Shown one piece after another: positions 62,443 to 64,000 of a stretch of DNA of 64,000 nt. This stretch comes from CAYRVX01 sp964427875 (GTDB lineage Bacteria; Planctomycetota; Phycisphaerae; SM23-33). The stretch spans positions 1 through 64,000 of the forward strand of contig CAYRVX010000003.1 of the NCBI GenBank assembly GCA_964427875.1, read 5' to 3'. The first letter of the stretch is position 1. Every line of letters begins with the position of its first letter. The notes under the pieces are model-generated. The model was not told where the DNA came from. It worked only from the letters and a program-made list of their open reading frames with translations, and ran no database searches. Made by a program: the position numbers and the translations under genes.

Positions 62443-63594
62443 GTGAAGGTGGTCATCGCACCGGATTCGTTCAAGGAGTCGCTGACGGCGGCCGAGGTCA
62501 CCGAGGCCATTGCCGACGGCGTGAGAGCTGCCTGCCCGCAGGCGACGCTCGACCCGTGCCCCATGGCCGACGGCGGAGAGGGCACCGTGGCGGCCATGGT
62601 CGCGGCGACCTGCGGGGAGGTTCGAACGGCCGGGGTCGCCGGACCGCTCGGCGAGCCCCTTCAGGCGGAGTTCGGCCTGCTCGGCGCCGCGGCGGGCTCC
62701 GCCGGTCGGACAACCGCGGTGATAGAGATGGCCGCCGCGTCGGGCCTGGACCTGGTGCCGCCCGAGCGCCGAGACCCGATGCGGACGACCACCTACGGCA
62801 CGGGGGAGCTGATCGCAGCGGCCCTGGAGGCCGGCGCGACGGGCGTCCTCATCGGCATCGGCGGCTCGGCCACCGTGGACGGCGGCTGCGGCTGCGCCCA
62901 GGCGGTGGGCGTGGTCTTCGCCGACGCCGCGGGCGATCCGTGCGTCCGCGGCCTGGCCGGCGGGGGACTGCCCACCGTTGACCGGATCGACATGAGTCGG
63001 CGCGACCCGCGAATCGCCGGCGCCCGCATCCGTGTGGCCTGCGACGTGACGAACCCCCTGACCGGCCCTCGCGGCGCCGCGGCCGTCTACGGGCCCCAGA
63101 AGGGGGCCTCTCCCGAGATGGTCCGGCAGCTCGAGGCGGGCCTGGTGCACCTTGCCGAGGTGATCCGCCGAGAGCTCGCCGTCGACGTGGAGCATCTGCC
63201 CGGCGCCGGGGCGGCCGGGGGGCTTGGGGCCGGGCTGGTCGCCTTCCTCGGCGCCGAGCTCCAGCGCGGCGTCGAGATCGTCGCCGACGCCGTCGCCCTT
63301 CGCGATCGCCTCGCCGGGGCCGACCTGTGCATTACCGGCGAGGGCCGCTTCGACGCCCAAAGCCTTTCGGGCAAGACGGCCGTCGGCGTCGCCCGCGTCG
63401 CCGGCGAGCTGTCCGTGCCGGCGATCTGCATCCCCGGCCAGGCCGAGCCGGGCCTCGACGACGAGGGGCTCTTCGCCGCGGTCCGGCCGCTGGCCGCCGG
63501 CGACGTGACCATCGACCACGCCATGCGGCGGCCGAAGGAGCTCCTGGCGGCACGGGCGGCCGAGGCGGTGGAGGCGTTTCTCCGGGGCTCCTGA
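62443..63594 (+). CDS. Glycerate kinase (GarK family)
   Basis: 383 aa. Begins MKVVIAPDSFKESLTAAEVT, the glycerate 2-kinase signature. ADGGEGTVAAM (residues about 43-53) and GIGGSATVDGGCG (about 140) match conserved glycine-rich loops; CDVTNPLTGPRGAAAVYGPQ and GAGAAGGLGAGLVAFLGAEL follow, then ITGEGRFDAQSLSGKTAVGV at the C-terminus. Phosphorylates glycerate to 2-phosphoglycerate with ATP, feeding glycolysis from glyoxylate or serine. It starts 51 bp after the HtrA stop. In the same genome region the ApgM and class V aminotransferase genes would connect to that route, but they are not linked. Confidence 0.93.
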   Translation: MKVVIAPDSFKESLTAAEVTEAIADGVRAACPQATLDPCPMADGGEGTVAAMVAATCGEVRTAGVAGPLGEPLQAEFGLLGAAAGSAGRTTAVIEMAAASGLDLVPPERRDPMRTTTYGTGELIAAALEAGATGVLIGIGGSATVDGGCGCAQAVGVVFADAAGDPCVRGLAGGGLPTVDRIDMSRRDPRIAGARIRVACDVTNPLTGPRGAAAVYGPQKGASPEMVRQLEAGLVHLAEVIRRELAVDVEHLPGAGAAGGLGAGLVAFLGAELQRGVEIVADAVALRDRLAGADLCITGEGRFDAQSLSGKTAVGVARVAGELSVPAICIPGQAEPGLDDEGLFAAVRPLAAGDVTIDHAMRRPKELLAARAAEAVEAFLRGS

Positions 63595-63708
63595 GGCGGC
63601 TCCCGGGGGCTTCACTTCCGGCCTTTCAGTATCTCTTGTGTCCGGAACCTGCTTGCGTTACGGTATTGGGCCTCGATCTGCGCCTGACGGACAGACAAGA
63701 GGGCGGTC

Positions 63709-64000
63709 ATGGACTTCTTCGACTACAGGGACGGCTCGCTGTGCTGTGAGGACGTGCCCGTTGCGGACATCGCCGCCGCGGTCGGCACGCCGGTCTACAT
63801 CTACTCCGCCGCGACGCTGCTGCTGCACTATCGCCGTCTGGCCGAGGCGTTCGCCGAGCTGAAGCCCACGATCTGCTTCTCCGTCAAGTCGCTGGCGAAC
63901 CTCCAGACCCTCAAGCTCCTGGCCGGGGCCGGCAGCGGGTTCGACGTGGTCTCCGGCGGCGAGCTGGCCCGCGTGCAGGCCGTCGGGGCCGACTGCCGAA
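63709..64000 (+). CDS. lysA: Diaminopimelate decarboxylase, 5' part
   Basis: The window ends inside the gene; 97 codons are visible from ATG 63709, with AAGAGGG before it. MDFFDYRDGSLCCEDVPVAD, then AAAVGTPVYIYSAATLLLHY and CFSVKSLANLQTLKLLAGAG: the SVKSL lysine is the expected PLP attachment site of fold type III decarboxylases, and GFDVVSGGELARVQAVGA is the family's next conserved segment. Removes CO2 from meso-diaminopimelate to give lysine. Arginine or ornithine decarboxylases of the same fold are less likely, given this opening sequence. Confidence 0.93.
   Translation, partial: MDFFDYRDGSLCCEDVPVADIAAAVGTPVYIYSAATLLLHYRRLAEAFAELKPTICFSVKSLANLQTLKLLAGAGSGFDVVSGGELARVQAVGADCR

Overview
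The window is one contiguous stretch of high-GC DNA from a bacterium that is most likely a member of the Planctomycetota, probably class Phycisphaerae. This is inferred from PEP-CTERM surface proteins with dockerin-like ends, a giant T5SS/PEP-CTERM repeat protein, an ExbB/ExbD/ExbD gene block coupled to a DUF4159 protein and giant TPR proteins, and marine-type polysaccharide genes (GH117, heparinase-like lyase). No rRNA, tRNA or CRISPR array was recognised.

Layout. 1-6847: the 3' part of a giant repeat surface protein, with a one-base shift at a run of nine G. 7005-10763: a class V aminotransferase, a frame-disrupted membrane/beta-propeller gene carrying a CxxCH motif, and a RidA-like protein. 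11191-15901: three secreted PEP-CTERM genes, each behind a near-consensus sigma-70 promoter (TTGACA, 16-bp spacer) and a 150-200 nt leader; two are recent duplicates. 15951-16323: a palindromic repeat and a GyrI-like pseudogene. 16362-34358, all leftward: a ten-gene block of three secreted TPR proteins (587, 767 and 2681 aa), a 113-aa protein, ExbB-like, two ExbD-like, a TolA/TonB-like single-pass protein, a DUF4159 membrane protein and a second membrane protein. This is the best candidate for an undescribed system, namely a proton-driven envelope machine with TPR/beta-module periplasmic partners. Heptamer repeat arrays lie inside it.

34849-37257 encodes a GH117-type hydrolase and a beta-helix protein. 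38017-39156 is a DUF4143 ATPase behind interlocked inverted repeats. 39419-49230, all leftward, reads as a polysaccharide-use locus: sugar-binding protein, two ABC permeases, two secreted proteins and a 1264-aa heparinase II/III-like protein. The 333-aa protein is a stand-alone copy of the N-terminal domain of the 1264-aa protein. 49301-50702 holds a thermonuclease and a REP-associated transposase (RAYT) between perfect 19-bp inverted repeats.

50712-64000 is mostly housekeeping: aspartate kinase, homoserine dehydrogenase coupled to an ApgM-like phosphomutase (possibly acting as homoserine kinase), a secreted propeller protein, a B12-binding radical SAM enzyme, endonuclease III, an APH-like kinase, an HtrA protease, glycerate kinase and the start of diaminopimelate decarboxylase. 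The lysine/threonine branch is therefore represented by lysC, hom and lysA, dispersed rather than in one operon.

Functions are read from motifs and remembered family features; no database search was possible. Starts were chosen by ribosome-binding site, signal peptide and overlap with neighbours, and many differ from the longest possible reading frame.
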